From the NCBI GenBank assembly GCA_029204225.1, contig CM055097.1, positions 64,862,540 to 64,926,539 on the forward strand: 64,000 nucleotides of DNA. Reading direction: 5' to 3'. Position 1 is the first letter of the stretch, and every line of letters starts with the position of its first letter. The translations under genes and the position numbers were made by a program. The notes under the pieces are model-generated. The model saw nothing but the letters and a program-made list of their open reading frames with translations. It made no database searches and had not been told where the DNA came from. The DNA is from Diphasiastrum complanatum. Taxonomy: Eukaryota > Streptophyta > Lycopodiopsida > Lycopodiales > Lycopodiaceae. Shown piece by piece: positions 11,561 through 22,648 of this stretch.

Positions 11561-12250
11561 TAATTAGTCAAAGTCAATTGGTGGTAGGTGAAGTGTGTTT
11601 CTCTCTCCACTATTGATTAGTTTGTGCTTTTGATGAAGGGTGTGGATTTCAATCCCACCTTCCTTGGAATGGCAAATAGGAGAAAGAGGCAAGGGCCTTC
11701 CCCATCCATAAAAAGGCACATTTGTATCATATTTTCATGCTTAATGAGGAGGAGGAGACTCTACTATTTTGGAGAGCCAAGCATCCTCATTTGCTAATCA
11801 CTCATGCTAATGCTATTGTTATGTTTTCTATTTGCCTTCTATTTTCTTGTTCCTGTTTTGGTTAGTTTTGGTTTTTTCATTAGCATGCACATTGAGCATT
11901 TGAGCTAACCTCCATTTCCTCTCTCTCTCTCTCTCCCCCTCTCTTCTCTTCTTCTCTCCCTCTTTCACTCTAAAATCATGATGTGTGTGTGGTTAGTGTA
12001 GGGAAGAGTATTGGTAGTGTTAGGAAAAAGAGTAGGAAGCATCTAAAACTAGCATCTTGACATAGTTAGGTACCTATCTAGTGATCTAACCCTTATTGAC
12101 AGGCGGAGGGCTGCTCACTGACTATATTTACACACCCTACAATAGCGCCATTGCCGATGATAGGATTCACTAACTAGTTTAGTTGTATTTTTAATTGTTT
12201 TTGTTTTTTAAAAGTGTTTTTAGGTGGATTTTGGGTAGAGTTAGCTTGTT
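11561..12250. other. No gene recognised; CT microsatellite
   Basis: Left flank of the non-autonomous LTR element. A (CT)n run lies at about 11917-11942. No gene is supported. Confidence 0.55.
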
Positions 12251-12255
12251 TTTAG
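12251..12255. repeat. Target-site duplication, left (TTTAG)
   Basis: TTTAG directly precedes the left LTR and is repeated as TTTAG at 17606-17610 directly after the right LTR, as expected for a 5-bp LTR-retrotransposon insertion. Confidence 0.85.
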
Positions 12256-13083
12256 TGTGGAAAAAGTACAAAAAGGACCAAGAGTGGATCCTAATCTGAT
12301 CCTCAAGAGGGATTGGATGTTAGATTTACTTGATCTATCAATCTACATAAGATTAAGATCAATCTAGATCAATTCTAGACATAAAATCCAAACAAGAACA
12401 ATCATTTATTGAAGGTAAATGTACTTGCTGGTTTCACACGTGTGAAACCCTGTCAGGGTATGGACTCTGAAAATCAAGTACACATTGATAGAACCTCAAA
12501 ACAATCAAAACAAATGTAGACAAATGGAGAGAATCACTCAAAATTGCTTCCAAAACCAAGATTGGTGTCTCACATTGATTATGGCCAAATGTGGCTCTAT
12601 ATATACAATAAGTGGGAGCTCGTGGTACTGATCATCCCTATGATCCCACATGTGTGAAGGTGCTTTGTCATATGATGATTCATCATGCAAAACTGACACT
12701 TGGACAAAACCTTCTATTTTGAGCACTTTTGGTCCATTTTCCTTCTATATGGAGATCTACTTGGAAATCTTCTAGAAGTCAAAATTTGCCTACTTCAGCT
12801 TATTCCACACATGTGAGCTGTCCTCTACACATGTGATATGACACCTAACCAAAGGATGTGGCTCATGCAATCAATAGATTGATGCCATGTGTCATATGTC
12901 TAGAAAACTAGTTTTTGGCCTTTTTAGCCACTAGAACTTGAATTAAATCATATGTACAACCTACATGATTATGGTACATGACAAGTACATTATTTTCACA
13001 CGTGGTAACAGGCTCCAAACATGTGTAATCATCTATATACAAGATTTTTGGCCTCTACCAAGCTTATTTTTGCATTTTTCACA
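12256..13083 (-). repeat. 3' LTR of non-autonomous element
   Basis: Matches 16774-17605 over its full length. It includes several ACACATGTGA/CACACGTG-like words. Its right end (TTTTTCACA) corresponds to the LTR start TGTGAAAAA on the minus strand. Confidence 0.9.
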
Positions 13084-13356
13084 CTCCTCAAAAATCTAGC
13101 TTGGTAAATCTAGCTTGATGGAAAACATGATGATCTTGAACTTGACTCCATGGGCTGAATTGGTCTTTTCTGGTTCAAAAGGTGTGAAAATCAGCCAATG
13201 AGCTTGATGTTGATCTGAAATCACCATATCCATGATAGTGCTTCTTTGATGTTGACATCTTTGATGAACTTGAGAGCTTTGCACCATCCTAGCATCTTCG
13301 AAATTGATTCCTTCCAAATTTCATGTAGATGCTTGACTTTGAGGCTTGCTCCTTCT

Positions 13357-14259
13357 TCATGTGCATGATCCTCCATGAGAAAATAAAAATTTCTTTGACT
13401 TATTAGGATCACAAAGATCTAACATCATGTTACCATGATCTAGAGAATTAGACTCATCCAAATTGGCAAGACTATGCATGCTATAATAACAAAGTGTTTG
13501 CATCATATCTTCATGCTTTTTTACCATGCTAATCTCAGATCCAATGAGGCTAAATACTTCATTATGGAGATAAGTGTCTTTAGAAGATGATTCACTTACT
13601 CTCATAAAGAGTTTACAATTTGCCTCAATACAAATTTTCAAACTATGTGTGAACAAATCACTTTTGCTCTTACATGACTCAAGAGCATAGATTTGATGAA
13701 ATAGCCATTTGCTTTCTAATTGATTTAAAATAAATTTCAACCTTTTAAGAACATCATCTATGTTCTCAAGAGAGACTTCATACTCAACTAGTATGGCTTT
13801 ACTCCAATTTTGAGATGCAATGATCTCACCAAAGCAAATTGATTTATCAAATGACATAAGAGAAGTAAGTATGTGATGTATACCACATGAGATATGCTCC
13901 TCTTTCCCTTGAAATGTGAGCCACACGGACTCAACCATATTTCTTGAGTTTCTTTTTGGAATCACAATTTGAGAAGGTCTCTCCTCCTCAATCCTTGGCA
14001 CACTTGAACCTTGAGAAGGATTCTCCTCCTCAATCCTTGGCACATTTGAACCTTGAGATGACTCCTTAAGATCCTCTTCATGGTGCTCCTTTTTTATGGA
14101 AATCCGAGACCTCCATGTCTCATAATGATCACAACAAGTATGACCATTCAATATGCACTCCCTATGATTATCAAGATTACTTATGCTAGAAACATAAGTC
14201 CAAAAATCACCACAACTTGGCATGATTTTTCCAATATTGAAATCAAAAGGTATTTCCAT
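13357..14259 (-). pseudogene. Element protein, C-terminal half (unknown family)
   Basis: Open frame of 300 codons that directly continues the frame at 15039-14260 after a single TAG at 14260-14262, so the two are one protein of about 560 residues split by a stop. It contains a short tandem repeat (SQGSNVPRIEEENP then SQGSSVPRIEEERP) and then a block with ICFGEIIASQNWSKAILVEY and CKLFMRVSESSSKDTYLHN. That block is a diverged duplicate of one in the N-terminal half. No retroviral enzyme motif is seen. It ends close to the 3' LTR. Whether the TAG is a mutation or is read through cannot be told from one copy. Confidence 0.6.
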
Positions 14260-15172
14260 CTAAATAAGGCTAACTACTTGCTTATGGATATAAGTGTCCA
14301 CTTTGGATGCTTCACTTATTCTCATAAGAAGTTTACAACTTGCCTTTAAGATTGAAAACTTACAATTTTCATCTTTATGAATGAACACATCATTCATGAT
14401 CTTATTGAAACCAAAAGATCCTACATTATGAAGGTATTTCCATTTCCTTGACTTCATAACTAATGTAAGCTTACAAGGAAAACATATTTTGCTATCTTTC
14501 AAGGCATCACACTCAACTAGCATTGCCTTAAGCCACCTTTGAGATACAAAAATCCCTTCAAAGCAAAATAGATCTTCATAAGTTGACATGAGAGCATAAA
14601 TGAAACTATTTTCATTTTGTGATTGATGCTCCTTATTCTTGATTGATTTCTCTTGGATCATAACAATAAGTTTGAACTTATCTAAAGTTCCAAGCAAAAT
14701 ACTTTCCAAGGACATAAAATAAATCCAGGTTACTTTCATGAAAGTGACATCTATCTTTGCATCTTGAACCAAACAATGCACTTCCAAATGAAAAATTTCA
14801 AAAGATTTGACATGTGTTGTGATGGACTCTTGAAGACAAATCTTGCAAGTCCTTGTGAGACTCCAAGCCTCATTCACCTTTCCACAAAGGAAACACCTTT
14901 CCTTGGACTTGTCCTTCTTGTATTTGCATTTTGAACTTGAAGCTCCATCCTTCACCTCGGCCCCCTTGCTTTGGTTCTCCTTGGATGGACTGGTCTTCTT
15001 TTTGTAGCAGCTTGAGAAAAAAATATCCTCCCTTGCCACAAAGGTTGCACTCAGGATCCTTTCTTTCCTTCAATATGATGCCACCAATTGATGCCATGTG
15101 AATAAAAACCTGTGATTTGATTCTACAAATGTAATTTGTGACTTTCAAGAGACTAGATTTGAACATCTTCAA
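14260..15172 (-). pseudogene. Element protein, N-terminal half, Cys-rich
   Basis: Open frame 15039-14260 (259 codons). An upstream shifted frame reaches 15172 and holds ECNLCGKGGYF. After the frame change come Lys-rich segments and ERCFLCGKVNEAW then RTCKICLQES, i.e. several CxxC pairs that could bind zinc. The C-terminal part contains FEGIFVSQRWLKAMLVECD and CKLLMRISEASKVDTYIH, repeated in diverged form in the following ORF. The position right after the leader is where gag sits in an LTR element, and the zinc-binding pairs suggest a nucleic-acid-binding role, but it does not look like a CCHC gag. Confidence 0.55.
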
Positions 15173-16760
15173 TAATCTAGAATGATCTACAAAAGATCTA
15201 GCTCACAAACCTAAGAATCAATCTTCACGCTAATGACTAGTCACTTGGAAACTTTGCTTTGATCACTAAGACAAAAGCACACAATCTTTGAATCAATTCA
15301 CAAAAGGAATCAGATCCAATCTCCTATTGAACTCATCAAATACCAATGACTCTTTCTTTTGAAAGTTGAAATGGATATGAAAAAGATTTGATACCTAGAT
15401 TTTCCTTTTCACTTGACTAGTTCTCTCAACACTTGAGATTCTTGAACAAAAGATGGGTTTTGTTTCAAATACATGAAAATCAAACTTAATCACTTCTTTT
15501 GGACTCAATCTTGATCCAAATAATCTCACACTTGAGATTTAGAATGAATTTGATTTGATTTGACAACAAACTATACCACCAATTTTTCACAAAGATTAAA
15601 AATTTAGACAACTAGAGATTCACAAAGATCTCAACCATGCATGAATACTCAAATATGGACTTTTCCTCATTCTAGACATTCAATGGGATCACAAATTGAC
15701 CCTCACACTCTCACAAAGAAAGTTGAATAGAACTACTTTGAGTTTCATACATACTATGTCAATTTTTGCTCAACAAATTGAATTCAATCACTCCTATTGG
15801 ATTCCACCAATTACTCTACCTTTTAAGACTTGGAATGAAATTCAAAATCAAAAGTTGTGATTTTTCTCACTAAGATATCGTGCTTCAAAGAGCTAATGCC
15901 ACTTAGAAAGATTTGATCACCTAGGAAGAGACAAACTCTCCACCAATAACAACACATAATGAGCTTCTAGATCTTGCCCTCTACAAAGGAAGGAACTCTT
16001 AGAAAATTGGATCTCTCTCTACACATTTGCCATAGACACCTTAATGACCCTTTTCAAACCTCACAAACACTCAAATAAATTGAGTAGGATTGAATAATGT
16101 GACTTGGATCTCAATCTCTTTTCTAGAACTTTCAATTGAAGCCAATCTATGTCAAATTCTACAAAAGATTTGCATAGATGCTCTATATGCACTAGAAACT
16201 CTCAAAGGTTTCACTTGGAGGACAGATCCAAGGATGTTTTCTAGCAAATTGATGCTTCTAAACTTGACCCTATCATTCTTGAACAAATCTAGAGTGATGG
16301 TACAATGGATTTCAACCTTCACCTTGCATATCACTCCTTAATCTATGATTTTTAGCAAAATCTCTCTCAACTTCAACATACACTCAAAAAATCAGAGATA
16401 ATCAATTAATGCACCTAATTCAAGCTTCAAATTTAATTTCTTGGCTGATCTAATCCAAGAACTAATCAAGGGATTAGATTCTCTATAGAAAACGCTTGAT
16501 TTTGCACGAAAAATCTCTCAAATTGGATGTGTGAGTCAAATTGTACAAATTTTTGAATTTTCTCAGCCAAAACCGGAGCTGTACGGCCTCACGCGTGTGA
16601 AAAGGGTTCCTACAGCCCACAACAAGTTTTGGTCCAAAAATTTTGAGAATATCTATCAAATCCAACTTGCTACCCAGAATTTGACTAGTTTCCAAAAAAC
16701 TGCTAATTTTGGCTTTGATTTGGATTAACCCTATCAATTTCAATAAAACCTCTTATACTA
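15173..16760 (-). other. Leader of non-autonomous LTR element
   Basis: About 1.6 kb with many stops in all frames lies between the primer site and the ORF region. No gene is supported. It may hold packaging or dimerisation signals, which cannot be read from sequence alone. Confidence 0.6.
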
Positions 16761-16773
16761 GGCTCTGATACCA
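16761..16773 (-). other. Primer-binding site of non-autonomous element
   Basis: TGGTATCAGAGCC on the minus strand immediately follows the 5' LTR end (CGCA), matching the initiator tRNA-Met 3' end. Confidence 0.9.
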
Positions 16774-17605
16774 TGCGAAAAAAGTACAAAAAGAACCAAG
16801 AGTGGATCCTAATCTGATCCTCAAGAGGGATTGGATGTTAGATTTACTTGATCTGTCAATCTACATAAGATTAAGATCAATCTAGATCAATTCTAGACAT
16901 AAAATCCAAACAAGAACAATCATTTATTGAAGGTAAATGTACTTGCTAGTTTCATAAGTGTGAAACCCTGTCAGGGTACGGACTCCAACCTGAAAATCAA
17001 GTACACATTGATAGAACCTCAAAACAATCAAAACAAATCTAGACAAATGGAGAGAATTACTCAAAATTGCTTCCAAAACCAAGATTGGTGTCTCACATTG
17101 ATTATGGCCAAATGTGGCTCTATATATACAATAAGTGAGAGCTCGTGGTACTGATCATCCCTATGATCCCACATGTGTGAAGGTGATTTTTCATATGATG
17201 ATTCATCATGCAAAACTGACACTTGGACAAAACCTTCTATTTTGAGCACTTTTGGTCCATTTTCCTTCTATATGGAGATTTACTTGGAAATCTTCTAGAA
17301 GTCAAAGTTTGCCTAGTTCAGCTTATTCCACACATGTGAGCTATCCTCTACACATGCGATATGACACCTAACCAAAGGATGTGGCTCATGCAATCAATAG
17401 ATTGATGCCATGTGTCATATGTCTAGAAAACTAGTTTTTGGCCTTTTTAGCCACTAGAACTTGAATTAAATCATATGTACAACCTATATGATTATGGTAC
17501 ATGACAAGTAAATTATTTTCACACGTGGAAATAGGCTCAACACATGTTAATCATCTATATACAAGATTTTTGGCCTCTACCAAGCTTATTTTTGCATTTT
17601 TTACA
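16774..17605 (-). repeat. 5' LTR of non-autonomous element
   Basis: 832 bp, beginning TGTAAAAAATGC and ending CGCA on the minus strand. It is nearly collinear with 12256-13083. Confidence 0.9.
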
Positions 17606-17610
17606 TTTAG
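17606..17610. repeat. Target-site duplication, right (TTTAG)
   Basis: Copy of 12251-12255 directly abutting the LTR end. Confidence 0.85.
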
Positions 17611-19100
17611 TACTTTCTTGTGCATGGACTGTTCACAACTAGCGGAGGAGGTGTGAGAGGGTAGAGAAGGCCCAAAACAGGCTCTAAGGGCTTGACATCC
17701 AGCCAAAAACCTAAAAAAACCCATAAAAACATTCAAATCTGCATCTTAGAGGGAAAAGAGACAAAAATCTCATCAGATTATGTTTTTTCCAAAACCAGTG
17801 GGAACCACCAACCTTTGCATGATTGACAGTAGCTCCAAGGTACTGTCCCAGACTTGTACAGAAGTCTGCAAGAGTAAGTTCCAAGCAGATCTTGAAAAAT
17901 CAAAGAAAAACTATAAAAATTTAAAAAACCCTTGAAAAGTAAAAAAAAAATCATATCTTCATAAGAATCTTCGAAGAGCTCTCTGAAGTTTCATCTCAGT
18001 GAGACCAGGGCACAAAGAAGCTTGCAAAGGTTAGTTTCTAGTTTAAGTGCTCTTGCGAAGGTTCTCAATGATAAAAAGACGGAAAAATCAGTAAAACTCT
18101 TGCAGACACCCAAATTTTCAGTTCCAGTGGCCAAGAACCTTTGTAGAGAATTCTGAAGTTCCATCTCAGTGAGACAAGGACACAGAAGAGTCTGCAAAGG
18201 TTAGTTTGATTCCAGTGAGCAAAAAATTGGATTTGAGTGTCTAAAAATCACTAAATCAAAGGATCCATCAAATCCTCGCACAAGTAATCTTCACAAACCA
18301 TTCCATTAGCTTCAGAATGTCATTTTACATAAGTGATGAAGTCTGCGAGAGCTAGTACAAATTATGTTGAATTTCACACGTGTGGACTGTCCACTACATG
18401 TACTTGTGATCTCCTAAGGTGTGTAGATGCACCAAGATCAAGACTAGATTGAGATTCAAGATCAATCTTGAATCCTATGGCAAAAACACACTACTACATG
18501 CATTCAATCACTTCCAACTCTCGCTCACACGTGTGGGAAATATTCAAAAAATAATCTACGTAAAAACAAGCTGCTCTCCTCGGGTAGAGAGAGAAAATGC
18601 ATCATGAGCTCTCGGGTAGAGAGAGAAAGCTAGAAATCCAATAACTCACAAGATCCATGAAATCACCAAATCAATTGCATTCAAAATGAGGAGTACAATG
18701 ATACTAGTAGGTCCACGAGCTACCACTATGCTTAACTATGATTGGACCATATTTTGTCACCTCTTGATCCTATTGGATCATTGATCTATGCACCTCTTAA
18801 TTCTATTGGACTATATTCAAGTACATCTCAATTTCCTATTGGACCTCACAAGGTTCCATCTCTAAATCCTATTGGACCTCTTGGAATTCATCAAACAAAA
18901 ACTTTACACTTGTCTACACTCTAATTAGCAAGTGTTTAGCCTCTTACTCTATTTTGGCTCAATAGTGGCATTACAAGTGGAAATGCATAATTTGCCATCT
19001 ATGCCAAATTTATTCCTATCAACATCCTACACCTAGATGCTTGATGTAAAAAACATAAGACCCCTATATCTAACATAGATAATCTTTTTCAATTCTTCAC
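17611..19100. other. Flank with short tandem repeats, no gene
   Basis: No gene is supported. About 17975-18035 and 18125-18205 are imperfect direct repeats sharing TCTGAAGTTTCATCTCAGTG-like words. About 18750-18880 holds four imperfect copies of a roughly 33-bp unit around CCTATTGGACC. Confidence 0.55.
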
Positions 19101-19109
19101 AAATTATTG

Positions 19110-19620
19110 GTAAAGATCAAAGCAAAAAGGCTACTATGGATGCAGTGAAGGCCATCAAATTGTAGAATGTCCTTACAAGAGACAATATACAACCTTCTGC
19201 CGAGAATGCGGGTACGGACACTGCTTCAAGAATTGTCCATTAAAACTTGGAATCAGTGCACCATTGAATTTAATCTCCGTACACCCTACAACAATTCCAG
19301 GAAGGATGCCACCAGGAAGACAACACCTTCATGCCCTAGTGCTAGCAGTCACGCGAGCGCAAAACTGGAAGGAAGTGGCCCCCTCACCACCCCCATTAGT
19401 ATCAGAGATTATCTAGGTAGAATTAGAGATAGACATGTTTGGTTTGGTGGATTTGTTACATGATGATGTGACAAATGACATCGATGAATTAACAAATGAA
19501 AAAGTAGTACAAAATGATGTATTGCAACTTTTTGTACTATTAATGACATTTCTCATAGATGCAAATATACTTTATTATTTGATTAATCGACATCAAACTA
19601 AAAGTCAACATTATATGTGA
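19110..19620 (+). pseudogene. Zinc-knuckle gag-like fragment
   Basis: Plus-strand frame with two tandem knuckles. The second reads CRECGYGHCFKNC (C-x2-C-x3-H-x4-C). The first reads YYGCSEGHQIVEC, where the expected first Cys is Tyr. After a Pro-rich stretch and a stop, an open piece continues at 19438-19620 (VDLLHDDVTNDIDELT). Knuckle pairs like this occur in retroelement gag proteins and in cellular RNA-binding proteins. The retrotransposon context favours the former, but no LTR was found next to it. Confidence 0.45.
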
Positions 19621-20116
19621 GTATGTGCAATATGTGATCATGATATTGTTATAATACATCATTTTCTATTTTGTGTATATGGCCCATAATGTTTATAGAA
19701 AATCAAATTCAATGTATTGATAAACAACTATTTTCAAAAATACCATCCATTTCTATTCTCTAGCATTCCAAGGCTTATATCCAGGTGTTCTAAATTTTAT
19801 CAACCTTGGTATCACCACTATTAGTAGAGTAATTTGAGATATCCCAAACTTCGTAATAACCTTCGGAAAGCAAAGTGATTTTGGGAGTTTTGAAATTTTC
19901 AGGCCCTCAAAGTAACACCCATTTTAATCCTCTTAAAAGAGCATTCGTAGTTACGAGGCTTATTCCAAGGTCAATGAATAGACCTCATGCAGGAGGGTCC
20001 ATGACTTTCCCCATGTCCCATTTTCAATTCTATCTTTCAAAAAAGCACTCAAGAAAGCATCGAAAATCACATGTCTTTTTGTAGTGCACAATGCCCTTAG
20101 AAAATATGCAACAAAT

Positions 20117-20120
<4 letters not shown>
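19621..20120. other. No gene recognised
   Basis: Only short random frames are seen. Confidence 0.5.

Positions 20121-20158
<38 letters not shown>
20121..20158. repeat. (GA)n microsatellite
   Basis: About 19 uninterrupted GA units. Confidence 0.95.
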
Positions 20159-20159
<1 letters not shown>

Positions 20160-20182
20160 AAGAATTTGCAAGGAGATGCAAT

Positions 20183-21455
20183 TGATGGAAAAATGTACAC
20201 TCAGAAAATGCAAATTCCAGTTAGAATTCTGGTGACAAACTGATAAAAAAAAAATGTCGAACGATTCTTGAAAACTTTCGTGAAACTCGAATTATTTTTG
20301 TTTGAGAATAATTCATGTTGGATCAATCAGACTCTATAACACAACAAAATGAAACGAGACAAAATCTAGACGAAAATGAAACAAAGCAAAGTGATTCGAA
20401 ACTTAAACGAGCTATGACATTGATTCATGCTGGAAGCATAGAGATCGTGAAACGAAACGAAACGAAATAAAACGAAATGAAACTAGACTAAAGAGAAGGA
20501 TTCACTAAAAATATCAATCAGGTTCTGTAACAAGACAAGACGAAATGAAATGGAACAAGACAAAATGAAACGAAACGAAACGAAACTTAAGTGAGCTCTG
20601 AAATTGACTTACGCTTATAGCCAAGTGATTGCAAAGTAAAATGAAACGAAACACAAAGCGAAAGCATTCGTGAACAAAATCAGTTCCTCAAAAATTCAGA
20701 TATGATTGCTGGTCACTATCGGCTATATCATTCCTACAATCCTTCAGAGTGTAGACAGACACTGCTGATCTACATTAACAGATTAATACAACATTCAACA
20801 AAATGAAACCAATGTGCGGAGTTGAATAAACAAGTGAATCAGATACACGATAGTAACAGACAAATATTCATTCGAAATCATACAATCATTCAGAATAATA
20901 TGTGCATAACAGCTACAATATTATTTATTGATTTTTTGATTTTTCAAGCACTGTGCAACAGATCCACACAGTGCATTGGCATGAGAGAAATACAGTTCTC
21001 TCACAAATAATGTCTCGCTTACTAGCGGACGTCTGGATCTGCTGATCCTCGTACAAAATTATCTCGCTCACAGGCCGACATGTATTCTATATTTTTCTAC
21101 ATTATGCATCAAGCAAAAAGTATATAGTTCGCGAACTTTTTTGTTTCGCGTCGTGTAACTTCCAGATCAGAAAGATTAAACATCTCTAACTAATTAGGAA
21201 TCATAAGAGTGGCAGATTAGCCAAAATCTAGAGTACTTTTGCTAATGTCATGATATATGATCAAATACTTGTACCCCTTGGTACTTGGCTTATCTTCGTG
21301 GCCGTTCGTGGAGCAAGAATGATTTTGTGTCGCGAAACAATTTCGTCACGTGTCGCAAAATTGTTCGTGAATAATTTCGTTTCTTGTGTCTTTTCTGTCA
21401 AAATCAGAGTGGAGAGCTAGCAAGGCTTTGGCAATAGAAAGATTTTGTTTCTTCA
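20183..21455 (-). repeat. Copia-A 3' LTR
   Basis: About 1.27 kb, starting TGAAGAAAC after the purine tract GAGAGGGAGC and ending TTTTTCCATCA on the minus strand. It contains many CGAAA/CGAAAC pentamer-like repeats (20340-20600). Roughly 20180-21400 matches the inverse of 49600-50492 at about 85-90% by eye. A related piece lies at 38351-38789. Confidence 0.85.
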
Positions 21456-21463
21456 GCTCCCTC

Positions 21464-22648
21464 TCAAAGCATGATCTTGACGACTCCAAGACTACTCCTC
21501 TGTTTCTCAAGTAGACCTTTGTCTAAGGCCTTTGTAAAAATGTCAGCTACTATCTCCTTTGTTCCAACAAAAGTAGTCTGCAAAATCTTCTTCCCAATCA
21601 GATCTCTTATCAAGTGGTACTTGATTGCGATGTGTTTCGTCTTTGAGTGAAACACAAGGCCTTTTGTTAGATGTATTACAGATGTGTTGTCCATCTGCAA
21701 AACCAAAGATTTATTTTTTGTTTCACCCAATTCGTCAAGGAACTGTTTGAGCCAAATTATTTCGTTGGCCATCTTTGCTGCTGCAACGTACTCTGCTTCA
21801 CAGGATGATTGAGCTACAATGGTATGCTTTTTGCTGACCGAGAGAATTGCTGCTCCTGACATGATGGTGCATCCTCTTGAGACACTTTTGCAGTCGTCCT
21901 TGAGGGATGCCCAGCTAGCATCACTGTAGGAAAGGATCTGGAATTCTACATCACGACAATAACACAAACCATAATCCTTTGTTAACTGAAGATATTGCAA
22001 AATTTGTTTTGCAATCTTCCAATGAGTCGAGTTTGGATTTGTACAGAATTGGCTCATCTTAAACACTTCATAAGCAATGTCAAAACGTGTGTTATCTACA
22101 ATGTACATTAACGATTCGATCAATTTCCTGTATAGTGTAAGCTGCATCAATTCCTTTTTTTCTATAGTCCTTGAATAATTTTCGTTTGTCAGTACCGTTC
22201 CTACAAGCATTGGAGTATTCGCTCCTTTGCAATTTAGCATCCCAAAATCTTCTGGGATTTTTTGGGTATATTTGGACTGATGAAGGTACAATTTACCTCC
22301 CTCATAGTCCCTGTCAATCTGCAAGCCAAAGTAACACCTGTCCTCTCCCAGATCTACAATCTCGAAATGTTTCGAGATATCATTTTTCACTTCAACAATC
22401 AGCTTCTCACTTTTGCAGAGTATCAGAGTGTCATCCACATACACAACTACAATGATGATCTTCCCATCTGTAATTCTTACATAGACATTGGAATCAGCCA
22501 TTAGTGGCTTGAATCCTAAGAATTTTAGGGCTTGATCTTTCTTCTTGTACCATTGTCGCGCTGACTGCTTCAGACCATAGATACTCCTATGCATTTTGCA
22601 TGCATAAGTAGGAAGTGAATTCGAGACATATCCTGGGGGTTGATCCAT
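21464..22648 (-). pseudogene. Copia-A reverse transcriptase-RNase H
   Basis: A 394-codon open frame, the longest pol piece in the window. Motifs in order are YGLKQSARQWYKK, VVVYVDDTLILCKS with the catalytic YVDD, GRHFEI-type GEDRCYFGLQ, YLQLTKDYGLCY, SSCEAEYVAAAKMANE, MDNTSVIHLTKG and VADIFTKALDKG. The order RT then RNase H at the C-terminus is typical of Ty1/Copia. The frame is intact here but begins inside RT: the first RT motifs lie in the broken region 22649-23210. It stops just before the polypurine tract and LTR. Confidence 0.9.

Larger units (their letters stand above)
12256..17605 (-). mobile_element. Complete non-autonomous LTR retrotransposon (5.35 kb)
   Basis: All structural parts are present on the minus strand: 5' LTR 16774-17605, primer site 16761-16773, a long leader, ORF region 15039-13357, a short purine-rich tract (GAGGAG) just before the 3' LTR, and 3' LTR 12256-13083, with matching TTTAG target duplications. 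LTRs are about 830 bp, start TG and end CA, and differ by only a modest number of substitutions. No protease, integrase or reverse transcriptase can be found, so the element must have used enzymes of another element. It resembles the TR-GAG/LARD class, but its protein is not a typical gag. Confidence 0.9.

Noticed and set aside
17061-17249. Short conserved ORF in both LTRs (also 12538-12726)
   Set aside because: Identical because the LTRs are copies of each other; no evidence that it is translated.
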